Numbered from the stretch's first letter, positions 53,527-63,849 are shown. The stretch: DNA of 64,000 nucleotides from Prorocentrum cordatum (GCA_963575745.1 CAUYUJ010018493.1:397131-461130); one strand, 5' to 3'. The notes: generated by a model from the sequence alone, not told the origin. Made by a program: numbers and translations.

Positions 53527-53905
53527 TTACCCGCCGACGGGAATGCCGTACTGGTGCAGCAAGATGTCTAGGGGGCCACATGCGAACTCCCTGCCCCAGA
53601 TCCCCCACGATTTCTGAGGGGGAGGGTGGGGTCCACGTACGAAGCGAACCTCACCCTCCCCATCAGAAATCGCGGGGGGCTAGGGGCAGGGTTCGCCTGT
53701 GGCCCCCTGATGTCTCGCCGCTGCGACCCGCCGTACGGGGAGCCCTCCAGGTAGTCGATGCACAGCTCGTCGCCCACGCAGACGGCCCGCGCAGCCCGCA
53801 CGTAGCACCTCCGCGGCTCGTCGGGGTCGCTCGCCACGTAGCAGTTCGGGTCCTCTGCGTGGTTCATCGCGGAGGCCACGGCGTAGAGGTCTCGAGAAGC
53901 AAACC
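53527..53905 (-). CDS. SET-domain protein, C-terminal two exons (partial)
   Basis: Exon 53905-53714 opens after GTTACGGTCAG|GG: FASRDLYAVASAMNHAEDPN, CYVASDPDEPRRCYVRAARA, VCVGDELCIDYLEGSPYGGS, QRRD. NH-x3-PN, the (V/A)-x-A-x-R-x-(V/I)-x-x-GDEL block and the I-x-Y are the C-terminal half of a SET methyltransferase, closest in style to SMYD-type proteins (lysine methylation with S-adenosylmethionine). The last exon 53567-53527 adds ILLHQYGIPVGG and a stop. No post-SET Cys cluster follows. The N-terminal half of the domain was not found upstream, where repeats occur (54.1 kb), so either a long intron separates it or the gene is truncated. Confidence 0.65.
53568..53713 (-). other. SET gene intron: full-length hairpin with 7-bp duplication
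   Basis: 146 bp. CGAG|ACATCAGGGGGCC...GGCCCCCTAG|ACATCTT. The two arms of about 70 bases (GGGGGCCACAGGCGAACCCT..., GGGGGCCACATGCGAACTCC... on the other strand) make almost the whole intron one stem. AGACATC is duplicated at the two borders, so the exact splice point cannot be placed. Either placement gives the same protein. Confidence 0.85.
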
Positions 53906-54079
53906 CTGACCGTAACATAGAGTCGGGCCGCTGAATTGAGGAACGGTAGACACGGAACGAAGCCCGCTCCGGAAGCGCCAGCGCACGAGGAGGGCCAGAG
54001 AAACAACCACAGGATGACCCAGGGAACATCGAGCCCCTTTCGTACCCAAACTGCTCATTCTTTCAGCGTCTTGGCTGTG

Positions 54080-54205
54080 AACTTTCGAAGGTCCGCGCGG
54101 ACCCCCTCCCCTTCCTGGCGCGGACCGCGCCAGGGGCGGCGCCCGAGGCGCCGCCAGGGGTCTGCAGCGCCGAGCCAAGACATCCGCGCGGATCTCCGGG
54201 AAGTT
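54080..54205. repeat. Double-hairpin repeat family G, copy 1
   Basis: Contains CTGGCGCGGACCGCGCCAG directly followed by GGGCGGCGCCCGAGGCGCCG, two adjacent GC-rich stem-loops, bounded by CCGCGCGGACC and ATCCGCGCGGAT. An inverse-orientation relative is at 63850-63965. Confidence 0.6.
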
Positions 54206-54209
54206 AAGT

Positions 54210-54865
54210 TCCTATCATTGCTTGCTCCTCGAATGTCGGGGGTTGCTAACAAAAGGTGCCCCTGACCCAAGGCGTCTCCGGCTTTTCGGTCCACGCTTGG
54301 AGCCCCCATGGGGCCCCCTGGGCCTCGTGATGAGGTGCTTCGGAGGCCGTGTGGAGCTGAAGGGCAACGTTAGGGGGTCCTCAGTCGTAGGGGGGGGACA
54401 AATCGACCTCGAATCGGTGATACATCGCCTTTTCGCCGCCTTACCCCGCTGGTCAGCGTTCTCTTATTCGGCGATTCGACATTGGGCGGAAGGGGCGGGG
54501 GAGGGGGGCTGGCTCCGGACCTCTGCTTAGTGCGACTGTTTTCAAGAGGGCGTCCATTATGGGGGACACTCCACCTGCTCGAAACAGGCGATCAAAACAG
54601 CCATGATCTACTCCAAAAGGGGGGGTGCGCGGGCCCGCGCCGATCGGCAAAACAACGAATAAGAAACCGATCGCCTGGCACGCTGAGGCGCGGTAGAATG
54701 CAAAGTGCTGTCTGGTAGGATCTCTGTGCTCGAGAAGCCCACCCCCCGATCCAGTCACTAATCGCCGACTGCTGCGCGCATCCCCCCTGCTCCCGAGGCC
54801 ACGGTCTCTGGGAAACAGCGATGGATCAACGCTCCCGAGGCCACGATACCTCGTAAACAGACATG
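54210..54865. other. Spacer, no recognised gene
   Basis: No domain or hairpin element seen. The missing N-terminal SET exons would be expected on the minus strand around here but no SET motif (GxG, RFIN) appears. Confidence 0.4.
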
Positions 54866-54869
54866 GGTC

Positions 54870-55410
54870 CGCGTCCAGAGCTTCCAAGACGGCCCAGGAA
54901 GGCAACCGAAGTGGCCAACATGATCCAGTATGCCTCGAGGGTTGCCCAAGATGGTCCCAAAGCGGCGAAGGATGACCTCAAGACGGCCAAAGATGTCTCG
55001 AGAAGGCCGAAGATGGACGCAAGAGGACCCAGAACAAGGTCGCAGAAACCGCCAACTCACTGAGCTTCGTAAGGTTGTAATATTGTTTTCGCATTCTGAC
55101 ACGTTCTGGCTTCCGCAGCTCAAGACGGCCCAGACGCCTCCAAGACTAAGATGGTCCACAGATGGCCCAAGCGGACTCAGCGGTGACCCATGAAGTGTCC
55201 GAGACGACCCAAGAGGGCCGCTGGAAGGACCCAAGACGGTCGTAGAGGACCGTTCGGCGGCCCAACACGGCCCCACGACGGCCCCCAGACACCCCACATG
55301 CGACCCACGGAGCCCAAAGACGGCTCAAGAGAAATCAAAGACGGCCTACCAGGGCCCCAGGACGGCCAACCCCCACAGGAGGCCAAGGCAGCCCCCAAAC
55401 GAGCCAAATA
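54870..55410. repeat. Degenerate CAAGACGGCCCA repeat
   Basis: Irregular units such as CCAAGACGGCCCAGG, CTCAAGACGGCCAAAG and GAAGGCCGAAGATGG at 15-40 base intervals, diverged. Similar phrases occur at 45930-46080. Confidence 0.55.
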
Positions 55411-56194
55411 AGCTCCATGCTTGCTGGTAAAAAAATGAAGATGCAGAATGTCATATATGACGACCTTCCTCTTCCTCCTCAACATGCTCCGCCTCCTCCT
55501 CTTCTTCATGCTCATCCTCCTCCTCCTCGTCAGCATCTCCCTTTATCATCCTCATCGCAGTTCTCCCAAGTCTGGAGACACGAGGTGTCACACGTGACGA
55601 CCTGCTGTGACCCCTCGAACAGTCGCCACCAAGGGTGATGGGCTGGCACGGTGGCAGGACCTCTCAGAAACCGAACCGACGAAAACGTCCTAACTCGAAC
55701 CTCGAAACCCACCCGCTGAAACAAGGGATCTGTCGACCCCTATCCCAGGCTTCGTGGGGTTTTCGAATGAACCGGAAATGTGGGGCTCAACCCTGGGATA
55801 TACGATGGGGGGGCGTCTATCCTCGATAGACAGGGGTGCGTCCGAATAGCTCCTTCGGGGTGTCTCCCAGGCTTCCCCTCTTTTTCTGAGCGGCCAATCT
55901 TTTAGGCGGAATTCGGGGGTTGGGGAAGGAAATCCGCCTGCGAACAGAGCCTGTCCCCCGCCTCATAAACGTTGCCCCCGAAGGACGCCTCAGGGCACTG
56001 GACACCCCTGGCAACACCCGCGCATGGCCAGGCCCCGCACACAGGGCGCGGGGGTGCCTGCCTCCTCGGACGCCCCCGCCGCCACGCCAGCGGCCTCCAG
56101 CACCCGCTGGCTCCGAATTGGGAAGCGAGATATCGAACCCGAATCTCGGGTGTTGCTCGAAGTGCCCCTGGCCCAAGGTTAGGGGCCTCCTAGA

Positions 56195-56400
56195 TGGGGC
56201 CACCGCATTGCCGACGTATCGGCGAGGCATCGGCGATACTTCGGCGAGGCTTCGGCGATGCATCTCCGACGTCGGCGTTGCACCGGCGACGCCAGCGCGA
56301 AGAAAATCGGGCTCCTCATCGAGCCGCAGCGCCGATGCATCGGCAATGCGGCGCGATCCCCCGACCCTACTCACTCGGACCCCATCTAGGATTAAGTCGG
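56195..56400. repeat. Palindromic CATCGGCGATG-type repeat, copy 1
   Basis: Successive TCGGCGA(G/T)GC, GCATCTCCGACGTCGGCGTT and GCCGATGCATCGGCAATGCG, then CGATCCCCCGACC...ACCCCATCTA. The order parallels 60450-60660 including the non-repetitive tail, so this is a dispersed element with a palindromic core. Confidence 0.65.
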
Positions 56401-56700
56401 GTGTGTCCCCCTACACGGGGATTTTGGACGAAAAGTTCAAAAATACATGACCAATATTCAAGAATAGCCTAACACTAACCAAAAATGTCGTCCCCATATT
56501 ATTTGTTAACTACTTTTTGATGTTCCTCCTGTAGAGGGACAGGCCCGACTTACATCTAGGAGGCCCAGATAGAAGGGCCCCTGGCCCAGGGTGCCCCCAG
56601 GATTTCCAAGGAGGCCCCCACGCCCACCAGAGCACTCCTCACGAGGCACAGATGGCCCCATGGGGGCTCCGAACTGGAGCCAAAGGCTGGGGTCAGGGGC

Positions 56701-56879
56701 ACTTGGGCGTGGCTTAATGGGGGGGTCACAAATGGGGGGGTCAGAAAAGGTCCCCTTTCGTACCCCTTTCGGGCCCCTCCAGAGCCCCAGGGGGCTCGTT
56801 TAGGTACCATTTGGGTACCGTTTCGGACCACGCTCGCCGCCCCCCCATTTATGACCCCCCCATTACGCGGCGCCCAAGG
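56701..56879. mobile_element. 179-bp element with about 40-bp terminal inverted repeats
   Basis: The left end ACTTGGGCGTGGCTTAATGG, then GGGGGTCACAAATGGGGGGG, is mirrored on the right by CCCCCCCATTTATGACCCCC, then CCATTACGCGGCGCCCAAG. A GGCAC-like flank occurs on both sides (56696-56701, 56879-56883). It lies 8 bases from MITE copy 4. Confidence 0.75.
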
Positions 56880-56887
56880 CACTTAAG

Positions 56888-57059
56888 TCAGGGATGGACA
56901 AACCTCCCTTTAGTAAAACGTGGTTTAGTGAAAACGACCTGAGGCCCAAACCTGGCGGGCGCAAGCCTGGAAAATAACGGCCGCGGCGCCCTCTCGAGAA
57001 CCGAAAACGGACAATTCACTAATCGACGTGTCACTGTTGGGGGTTCTGTCCGCCCCCGA
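56888..57059. mobile_element. MITE family M, copy 4
   Basis: 172 bp. The left end is TCAGGGATGGACAAA, with two substitutions from the consensus, otherwise as the copy at 2066. Perfect 5-bp duplication TTAAG (56883-56887, 57060-57064). Confidence 0.93.
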
Positions 57060-57454
57060 TTAAGGTCAGGGTCATTCCGGCAACCCCCGAGAATCTGCCG
57101 CGAGACTGGTCTGCGCCAAAACGCGGGGCGGCGATCGCATCGGACTGGCCGCGCCGGGAGGTACAGCATGGCCGTGCACGCATCGGGCCGCTTCGGGTCG
57201 CCCGAGCATCTCGAGATCGCATCGAGCAGAATAGTTTTGTATTTTTCGGACCCAGATCTGGTAGCAGAGCGAGTTCGGGCATCTAGATACGTCAGACTAG
57301 CGCTTCTCCTTATGTTCCTTTGCTGTGCCAAACAGCTGTGTAGCTCATCTGCAGCTCGAAATACATCATGAAAATCATCATCATCATCTCTTTTAAAAAA
57401 TTAGCCGGACACAAACCGAGCCCAGACCCTCGACGTCGTGATTCGTGGACCCCG

Positions 57455-57550
57455 AACGTCTCGACCCGTTCCCCAGGACCGACTTTTCACCCCGAGTCGT
57501 CTTCTGACGGTCCCAGGGCCCGGTGAGGGCCCCCGGAAGCCGAGAATACA
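57455..57550. repeat. Dispersed repeat family R, copy 3
   Basis: CTCGACCCGTTCCCCAGGAC, TTTTCACCCCGAGTCGTCTT, CTGACGGTCCCAGGGCCCGG, then TGAGGGCCCCCGGAAGCCGA. The longest readable copy of the family. Confidence 0.75.
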
Positions 57551-57699
57551 GAATTATCCCGGCGAAGCAACCTAACAGCGATGTGTAGGAGCATATCTGG
57601 AAGCATTCCCATTAAGATTCGGATGAAAATACAGTTGTAGAATTCTGCTGTTCTCGCAGTCGTAGTCGCATTCGCGATGACAGTCGCAGTGGCAACGGC

Positions 57700-59306
57700 A
57701 AGCGCAGTCACAGCCTCAGCCTCAGCCTGCCTCAGCATCAGCCTGCCTCAGCCTCAGCCTGCCTCAGCATCAGCCTCAGCCTGCTTCAGCCTCGGCATCA
57801 GTCTGCCTTCAGCCTCGGCCTCAGCCTCAGCCTGCCTCAGCCTCACCCTGCATCAGCCTCAGCCTCAGCCTCTGCCTCAGCCTCAGCCTCAGCCTGCCTC
57901 AGCATCAGCCTCAGCCTGCCTCAGCCTCAGCCTCAGCCTGCCTCAGCCTCAGCCTCAGTCTGCCGTCGGCGTCGGCCTCGGCCTCAGCCTGCCTCAGCCT
58001 CAGCCTGCATCAACCTAGCCTCAGCCTCTGCCTCAGCCTGCCTCAGCAGCAGCCTGAATCAGCCTCAGCCTCAGCCTGCCTCAGCCTCAGCCTCAGCCTG
58101 CCTCAGCCTCAGCATCAGTCTGCCTTCAGCCTCGGCCTCAGCATCAGCCTGCCTCAGCCTGAGCCTGCCTCAGCCTCAGCCTCAGCCTCAGCCTCAGCCT
58201 GACTCAGCATCAGCCTGCCTCAGCCTCAGCCTCAGCCTGCTTCAGTCTCAGCCTCAGCCTGCTTCAGCCTCAGCCTCATTCAGCCTTCAGCCTCGGCCTC
58301 AGCCTCAGCCTCGGCCTGCCTCAGCCTGCCGCAGCCTCAGCCTGCATCAGCCTCAGCCGCAGCCTCAGCCTGCATCAGCATCAGCCTGCCTCAGCCTCAG
58401 CCTCAGCCTGCCTCGGCCTCAGCCTCAGCCTGCTTCAGCCTCAGCATCAGTCTGCCTTCAGCCTCGGCCTCAGCCTCCGCCTGCCTCAGCCTCCGCCCGC
58501 ATGAGCCTCAGCCTCAGCCTCAGCCTGCCTCAGCCTCAGCCTGCCTCAGCCTCAGCCTCAGCCTGCCTCAGCCTCAGCCTTAGCCTGCTTCAGCCTCAGC
58601 CTCAGTCTGCCTTCAGCCTCGGCCTCAGCATCAGGCTGCCTCAGCCTCACCCTGCATCAGCCTCAGCCTCAGCCTCAGCCTGCCTCAGCATCAGCCTGCC
58701 TCAGCCTCAGCCTCAGCCTGCCTCAGCCTCAGCCTCAGCCTGCTTCAGCCTCAGCCTCAGTCTGCCTTCAGCCTCGGCCTCAGCCTCAGCCTGCCTCAGC
58801 CTCAGCCTGCATCAGCCTCAGCCTCAGCCTCAGCCTGCCTCAGCATCAGCCTGCCTCAGCCTCAGCCTCAGCCTGCCTCAGCCTCAGCCTTAGCCTGCTT
58901 CAGCCTCAGCCTCAGTCTGCCTGCAGCCTCGGCCTCGGCCTCAGCCTCGGTCTTGGCCTCAGCCTGCCGCAGCCTCAGCCTGCATCAGCCTCAGCCTGCC
59001 TCAGCCTCAGCCTCAGCCTCAGCCTGCCTCAGCCTCAGCCTCAGCCTGCTTCAGCCTCAGCCTCAGACTGCCTTCAGCCTCGGCCTCAGCCTCAGCCTGC
59101 CTCAGCCTCAGCCTGCCTCAGCCTCAGCCTCAGCCTCAGCCTGCCTCATCTCAGCCTGCCTCAGCCGCAGCATCAGCCTGCCTCAGCCTCAGCCTCAGCC
59201 TGCTTCAGCCTCAGCATCAGTCTGCCTTCAGCCTCGGCCTCGGCCTCAGCCTGCCTCAGCCTCACCCTGCATCAGCCTCAGCCTCAGCCTCAGCATCAGC
59301 CTGCCT
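57700..59306. repeat. 1.6-kb (CAGCCT)n satellite
   Basis: CAGCCT hexamers with regular GCCTCAGCCT and CATCAGCCTGCCT variants and a higher-order period of about 180 bases (TCAGTCTGCCTTCAGCCTCG recurs near 57800, 58110, 58450, 58605, 58760). The hexamer encodes Ser-Leu, Gln-Pro or Ser-Ala dipeptides. I do not call a gene. Confidence 0.95.
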
Positions 59307-59310
59307 CAGC

Positions 59311-59660
59311 ATTCAAAATGTGGCCCGGGAATGGAATTTTGGGAATTCGAAGAACACGAAGTGGCCTACAGTTGGCTCCGAGCATTCAAAATCATGCCCA
59401 GGAATGGAGTTCTGGGAATTCGAAGACCACGAAGTGGCCTACAGTTGGCTCCGAGCATTTAAAATCATGCCCAGGAATGGAATGCTGGGAATTCGAAGAC
59501 CACGAAGTGGCCTACAGTTGGCTCCGAGCATTCAGAATCATGCCCAGGAATGGAGTTCTGGGAATTCGAAGACCACGAAGTGGCCTACAATTGGCTCCGG
59601 GCATTCAAAATCATGCCCAGGAATGGAGTTCTGGGACCTCGAAGACCACGAAGTGTGTAA
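59311..59660. repeat. 73-bp tandem array, about 4.8 copies
   Basis: ATTCAAAATCATGCCCAGGA starts units at 59311, 59384, 59457, 59530 and 59603. Each has GGGAATTCGAAGACCACGAA and GTGGCCTACAGTTGGCTCCG. It directly follows the CAGCCT satellite. Confidence 0.95.
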
Positions 59661-59817
59661 CTGTTTGCTGAAAACGACTTCCGCGGCTTCTCCCCGGCAC
59701 CCGCCCAGACCCCCCTGGGGAGTCAGGATGCTCTCTTTTGACACTACTCGAAACCCATCAGTCTTCGCTGTTAGGTAAAAGCCTTCGCAATGGCTGTCTC
59801 GCAACGCCAGGGGGTCT

Positions 59818-60095
59818 GTCGGCGGCGAGCCTGGGGAGGAAGCGAGAAGAAGAAGGCCTCCTCGGAAGGCTCGGAAGTCCCCGGGCCCTCCAAGAAGTAT
59901 ATATATATATATATATTATATATATATATATATTAGTATTATTAGGCCTCCAAGAGTTTTTTATGCCCTCCAAGAAGTTTTCTAAGCCTCCCCCGAAGGC
60001 ACAGAGAGCCTCCCCGAGGGCGCGAAGCCTTCTGAGAGGCCCCGCCGCCTCCCGAGAAGGCCTCCTCCTTCTGGGGGGGGGGTCCACCTCCTCCT
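59818..60095. mobile_element. Hairpin element with (TA)n interior
   Basis: The left arm GGCGGCGAGCCTGGGGAGGA, then AGCGAGAAGAAGAAGGCCTC, pairs in part with the right arm GAGAAGGCCTCCTCCTTCT. Repeated CTCCAAGAAG phrases and a (TA)n run (59898-59935) lie inside. Same family as 61190-61336. Confidence 0.6.
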
Positions 60096-60235
60096 CCCCC
60101 TCCTCCTCCTCCTTCTCCTGCTTCTCCTCCTCCTCCTTTTCCTCCTCCTCCTCGTTCTCCTCCTCCCCCTCTACCTTTTCCTCCTCCTCGTTCTCCTCCC
60201 TCTCCTCCTCCTTTTCCTGGGGTCCTCCTTGGGCC
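60096..60235. repeat. (CTC)n tract
   Basis: Pyrimidine-rich CCTCCT units with TTTTCC interruptions. The interval 60235-60450 has no supported gene. Confidence 0.85.
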
Positions 60236-60449
60236 TCGTGGGCTCTTTGGGGGCTTCTTGGGGGCCTTTCTGACCGCCTTACGGCGTTTCTGGCAGGTGT
60301 GGCGCCGTCCAAGCCGTCTTGGGATCCTCTCTGCGCCGCCTTGGAGTCCCGTTGGGCCGTTTCAGGGTCGTCTTGAAGGCGATCTTGGGCGTCTTCCCCC
60401 TCTCGATCGCCGCCGATCTGTGATCGATCATGCGACATCGTACCGACGT

Positions 60450-60660
60450 GTGTAGAGGCCGAGTAGATGGGGTCGAAGAATCGCGCCGCATCGCCAATGC
60501 AATGCCAGTGCATCGGCGATGCATCGGTGACGTCGGCGTTGAGAAAATTGGGCCGCACATCGAGCCGCATCGCCGATGCATCGCCGATGCATCGCCGATG
60601 CATCGCCGATGCGACGCGATCCTCCGACCTCATCCACCCCGACCCCATCTACCGTGGGTT
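60450..60660. repeat. Palindromic CATCGCCGATG-type repeat, copy 2
   Basis: Four near-perfect GATGCATCGCC units (60570-60612) inside a longer element that matches 56195-56400 on both sides (GACGTCGGCGTTGAGAAAAT, ATCCTCCGACCTCATCC). Confidence 0.7.
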
Positions 60661-61189
60661 CGTGTCGTTTCGACCCGGGCGTTGGTTCCTGATACCGCGG
60701 GGATCGTTCAACCTTGAACGATCGGGCGTCCCCGAAACGCCCAAATCTTTCCACATCGAACGATTCTGGGTCGCCCGCGGCGTTCCAAATTGAACGCCGC
60801 TGGCGGGGTCGCCGCCGGTCGACACGACACGATTGTACCGTAGGAGGCCTAAGAGTTCGGGTGTTGCCAGAAGTACCCTTGGCCCAGAAGGTACCCCCAG
60901 GATTCTCGGGCTGGCCCAGATGGCCCCCAGAGCTCCCCTCACGAGGCCCAGAGGGCCCCAGGGGCCCCAAAATGGAGCGAAAAGCTTGGGGCACCCTGGA
61001 CCCGGGGCACTTCTAGCAACAGCTGACCAATGTGGGCCCCTGCCCCCCCCCCCCTCCGGCCTCCTGCGGCGTTGCCTGGAGCGACAGCGCGTTGACGCGC
61101 AGAAGGCCCAGCAGGCGGCCGAAGCCCTCCACCCCGTGGTCCTGCGAGGGGGCTCGGAGCGCACACGGGGCCGTTTGGTCGGCGAGGCA

Positions 61190-61336
61190 TCGGCGGCGAG
61201 CCCGGGGGGGGGCGAGAAGGGGCGGCCCTGCTGCGAAGACGCAGGAAGCCTCTCAGAAGGCGCGAGGGCTTCTGAGGAGTCCAGCCGCCTTCTGAGAAGG
61301 CCTTCTCCTTCTCGCGTTGCCCCTCGCTCGCCGCCG
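61190..61336. mobile_element. 147-bp hairpin element, CGGCGGCGAG ends
   Basis: CGGCGGCGAGCCCGGGGGGG, then GGCGAGAAGG, on the left. CTTCTCGCG, then CCCTCGCTCGCCGCCGG, on the right. The interior has GAAGCCTCTCAGAAGGC and GCCTTCTGAGAAGGCC, so most of the element can pair. Confidence 0.7.
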
Positions 61337-61349
61337 GAAGAATCGGGAA

Positions 61350-61745
61350 AACGTTAGACTCGAGGTCGGGGAACCCAAAATTGTTTTCTCGTCGAGTCAA
61401 ACATCGAATAGTTGCAGGTCTACAGAAATCAAGCCGTCAGGTCGGCCAAGAGCCGGGTCGGCCTCGGGGAACCCTTAAGTTGCTCTCTCGCCGAATCATA
61501 CATATAATGTTTGCAAAACTACAAACGTCAGGCCGACTGGTCGGCCAAAAGATCGGTGTGACGCAAGACTCGGGCGCGGGGGACGCCAAAATTCTCCCGT
61601 CGGCTCATATGTAGAATGTTTGCGAACCTACGCCATCAGGCCGTCTGCTCGGCTCAGAGATCGGGGAGAAGTAGGACTCGGGCCCGGGGGACCCCAATCT
61701 TGTTTGCTCGGCGAATATTACGTGGGATACCTGCACATCTGATCT
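61350..61745. repeat. About 107-bp diverged tandem array, 4 units
   Basis: Each unit has GACTCG(G/A)G...GGGGA(A/C)CCC(A/T)AA, a GCTC(G/T)NCGAATCATA-like part, TTTGC(A/G)AA(A/C)CTAC and GTCAGGCCG...TCGGCC. Unit spacing is about 105-108. The start of each unit resembles the start of family D. Confidence 0.65.
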
Positions 61746-62093
61746 GTTCAATGAAAACGAATCCAATTGAACTGATAGCCAGACAACCCCCCGACAACCC
61801 AGAAAACCCATGCTGAGTAATGACGGCAAGACGATCCTCCCAGAACAAGGCCCATGAACAACCCAACGGGGATCCTGACAACCCCACTGGACAACCCCAC
61901 TTGGACCACTTGGACAAGTCGCCACGGAATCTTCGCATCATAAGGTATAGTACGCTCATGATACGTGGTTCGCAGATCCAACGAACATGTCAATTCTGGG
62001 GTAACTTGATTATGTAACCGATCTCATACCCGATCTCTGGAGGCCGTTTGGGCCTCCATGGAAAGATATCCTGGGAACGGGACGCTTCTATCG

Positions 62094-62232
62094 GGGAGAC
62101 GTAAGACTCGGGTTCAGGCGACTCAGGTTGGCCTGGCGGGGCCACGTATCAAATTTGACGCGACCTACAGCTGCAGACATCTCCCGAAAACTGGACCGCC
62201 AAAGTCCAGGACGCGCCCGCCAAAATGCGTCA
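62094..62232. repeat. Dispersed repeat family D, copy 3 (diverged)
   Basis: GGGGAGACGTAAGACTCGGG, TTTGACGCGACCTACAGCTG, CAGACATCTCCCGAAAACTG, CCAAAGTCCAGGACGCG. Same order of blocks as 27016 and 52277 with many substitutions. Confidence 0.7.
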
Positions 62233-62331
62233 GCAAACCCTAGTCCTAGCGTTCTCGAGGCTCACGTCTCCTCGAAAAAAAGGGCTCGGTGTGCGTGTGC
62301 GTGTGTGTGACTGTGTGTGTGTCACTCGTGC

Positions 62332-63054
62332 TCAAAAGGTCTCGTCGCCTAGCGGCTTGGTCAGCTTAACCTCATGCTCGTGAGCGAAGTGCACCTGAAG
62401 CCGATCCCCCCTTTTATAGCCGCGGGCCACATCACTCTTTCCATCCAGTTCGACACTGGAGAGCCCAATCGCGGCGACGGATTGCCCAATCTTGAATCCG
62501 GCACAAACCGAATCGACCAGGTGCTCCTGCATAATACAATTGAACGTATCCTGCTGATGTTCGAGATTATTCTGGTTCAATTTCGCGCAACAGTCGAGAA
62601 CTCCGTTACTCAACGATTACATGGACCTCGTCAGATCAATTTTGAGAGACACTCCCATTTCCTCAATCCCGTCATTCACACTGTAGCGGAGGTCACCAAC
62701 AAGGGCATCCACGTACTGGCGGTGTTCGGCGGCCACCTCAGCCATGAACTTCTCGGAGAAAGCGTCCAACTTGGGTTGCAGACGTTTGTCCAGGGAACGC
62801 TCGATTGCAGGCGCCAGCTGCGAGCCGAGGTTGCAAAGGTCTGATTCATTATTCGATATCTGCGCGATCCAATCACCAGACTCAAACAGATGAGGAGAAA
62901 CATACGAGGTCCGACACATATCCAGTTCATGTACCAATGCAGCGATGGTTTGATTGTGTGCACCAATCAGCGCATGCTCTTCCGTCCTCGGAGAAAGCGT
63001 GGAGCCTGAATTGAATAAGTGGCCTGCGAATTGCAACAATCCTCGGACGAAGCA
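62332..63054 (-). pseudogene. Lower-GC reading frame with one in-frame stop, unknown
   Basis: A minus frame of about 240 codons broken only by TAA at 62619-62617. N-terminal part: LQFAGHLFNSGSTLSPRTEE, HALIGAHNQTIAALVHELDM, then a helical, coiled-coil-like segment LAPAIERSLDKRLQPKLDAF, SEKFMAEVAAEHRQYVDALV. After the stop: NQNNLEHQQDTFNCIMQEHL, VDSVCAGFKIGQSVAAIGLS, KRGDRLQVHFAHEHEVKLTK and a stop at 62332. Composition and codon use (many A/T-ending codons) differ from the exons elsewhere in the window. No family recognised. It could be a decayed gene, an element ORF or foreign DNA. Confidence 0.45.
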
Positions 63055-63595
63055 CGCGTGTAGTTTGACATTGGGGACGAATTACCATCGCCATCAGATG
63101 AGGAGGGCACACCCTCCCTGCACAGCTCATCGAAGAGGCTGATCACCACGGGCGACTTCGGAGTGAACCCCTGCGGCTCCCTAGCCGATCAGACGGCGTG
63201 CTAGACACTCGTTCTAGGGACCTTCCTGTAGCCACCCGATTCACTCATATGTCGATGCTGCGTAGAAGGTCCATCAACTTGAAAGGACTCTGAGCCGAAT
63301 CTGAATCGAACTACAATTCATCTGGAGACCACAGATCTGTGAGGTGGGCCCCAAAATGGTCACCCACGCGAACATCTTTTGACACGCCCGGGGTGGGCAC
63401 GGAAAATCTGGCAGGATGCCAAACATTGACTCTTGTCCAAAAGCTGACAGCGGCAACTGTTGGGCAAGGGACATGTAATCTCAAATTGACAACGCGACGA
63501 CACCGGCAACGCGTCTGGTTCAACTGTCAGTCTCCGCACCCTTCGTCTCGCACCCAGAAGTCCATGCTGTGTCCTTCCCAACGCGAGGTCCCCAC
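63055..63595. other. Lower-GC spacer, no gene recognised
   Basis: The same lower GC content continues from the preceding frame. Short frames on both strands are unsupported. A phrase TGACAGCGGCAACTGTTGGGC (63446) loosely resembles CCGACAGCGGTTGCTGTTGG (42380). Confidence 0.45.
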
Positions 63596-63596
63596 A

Positions 63597-63690
63597 AGTC
63601 TCGACCCACTCCCGGGGACGGGGGTTTCATCCTGTGTCGTTTCTTGGCAGTCCCAGGACCCGTCGAGGGCCTCGAGAAGCCGAGGACGGC
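63597..63690. repeat. Dispersed repeat family R, copy 4
   Basis: GTCTCGACCCACTCCCGGGG, TGTCGTTTCTTGGCAGTCCC, AGGACCCGTCGAGGGCCTCG, then AGAAGCCGAGGACGG. Diverged relative to 57455-57550. Confidence 0.6.
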
Positions 63691-63849
63691 GAAGAACCTC
63701 CGCCATGCTTATTTCAATACGTCGGACCTCTGGGTGCACACTTCTGTCGTGCAAGATCGGGTCGTCGAGGCCCCTCTGTTCGCTCCGCACCGTTTATATA
63801 GGGGGAGAGGGAACACGGCATAAACAGAAGCCGTTGAAGGTCCACGCGA

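Noticed and set aside
57700-59306. Long Ser/Leu/Gln/Pro frames over the CAGCCT array, like a repeat protein
   Set aside because: The composition is a direct read-out of the hexamer, unit changes are not frame-preserving and no start, domain or codon preference is present.
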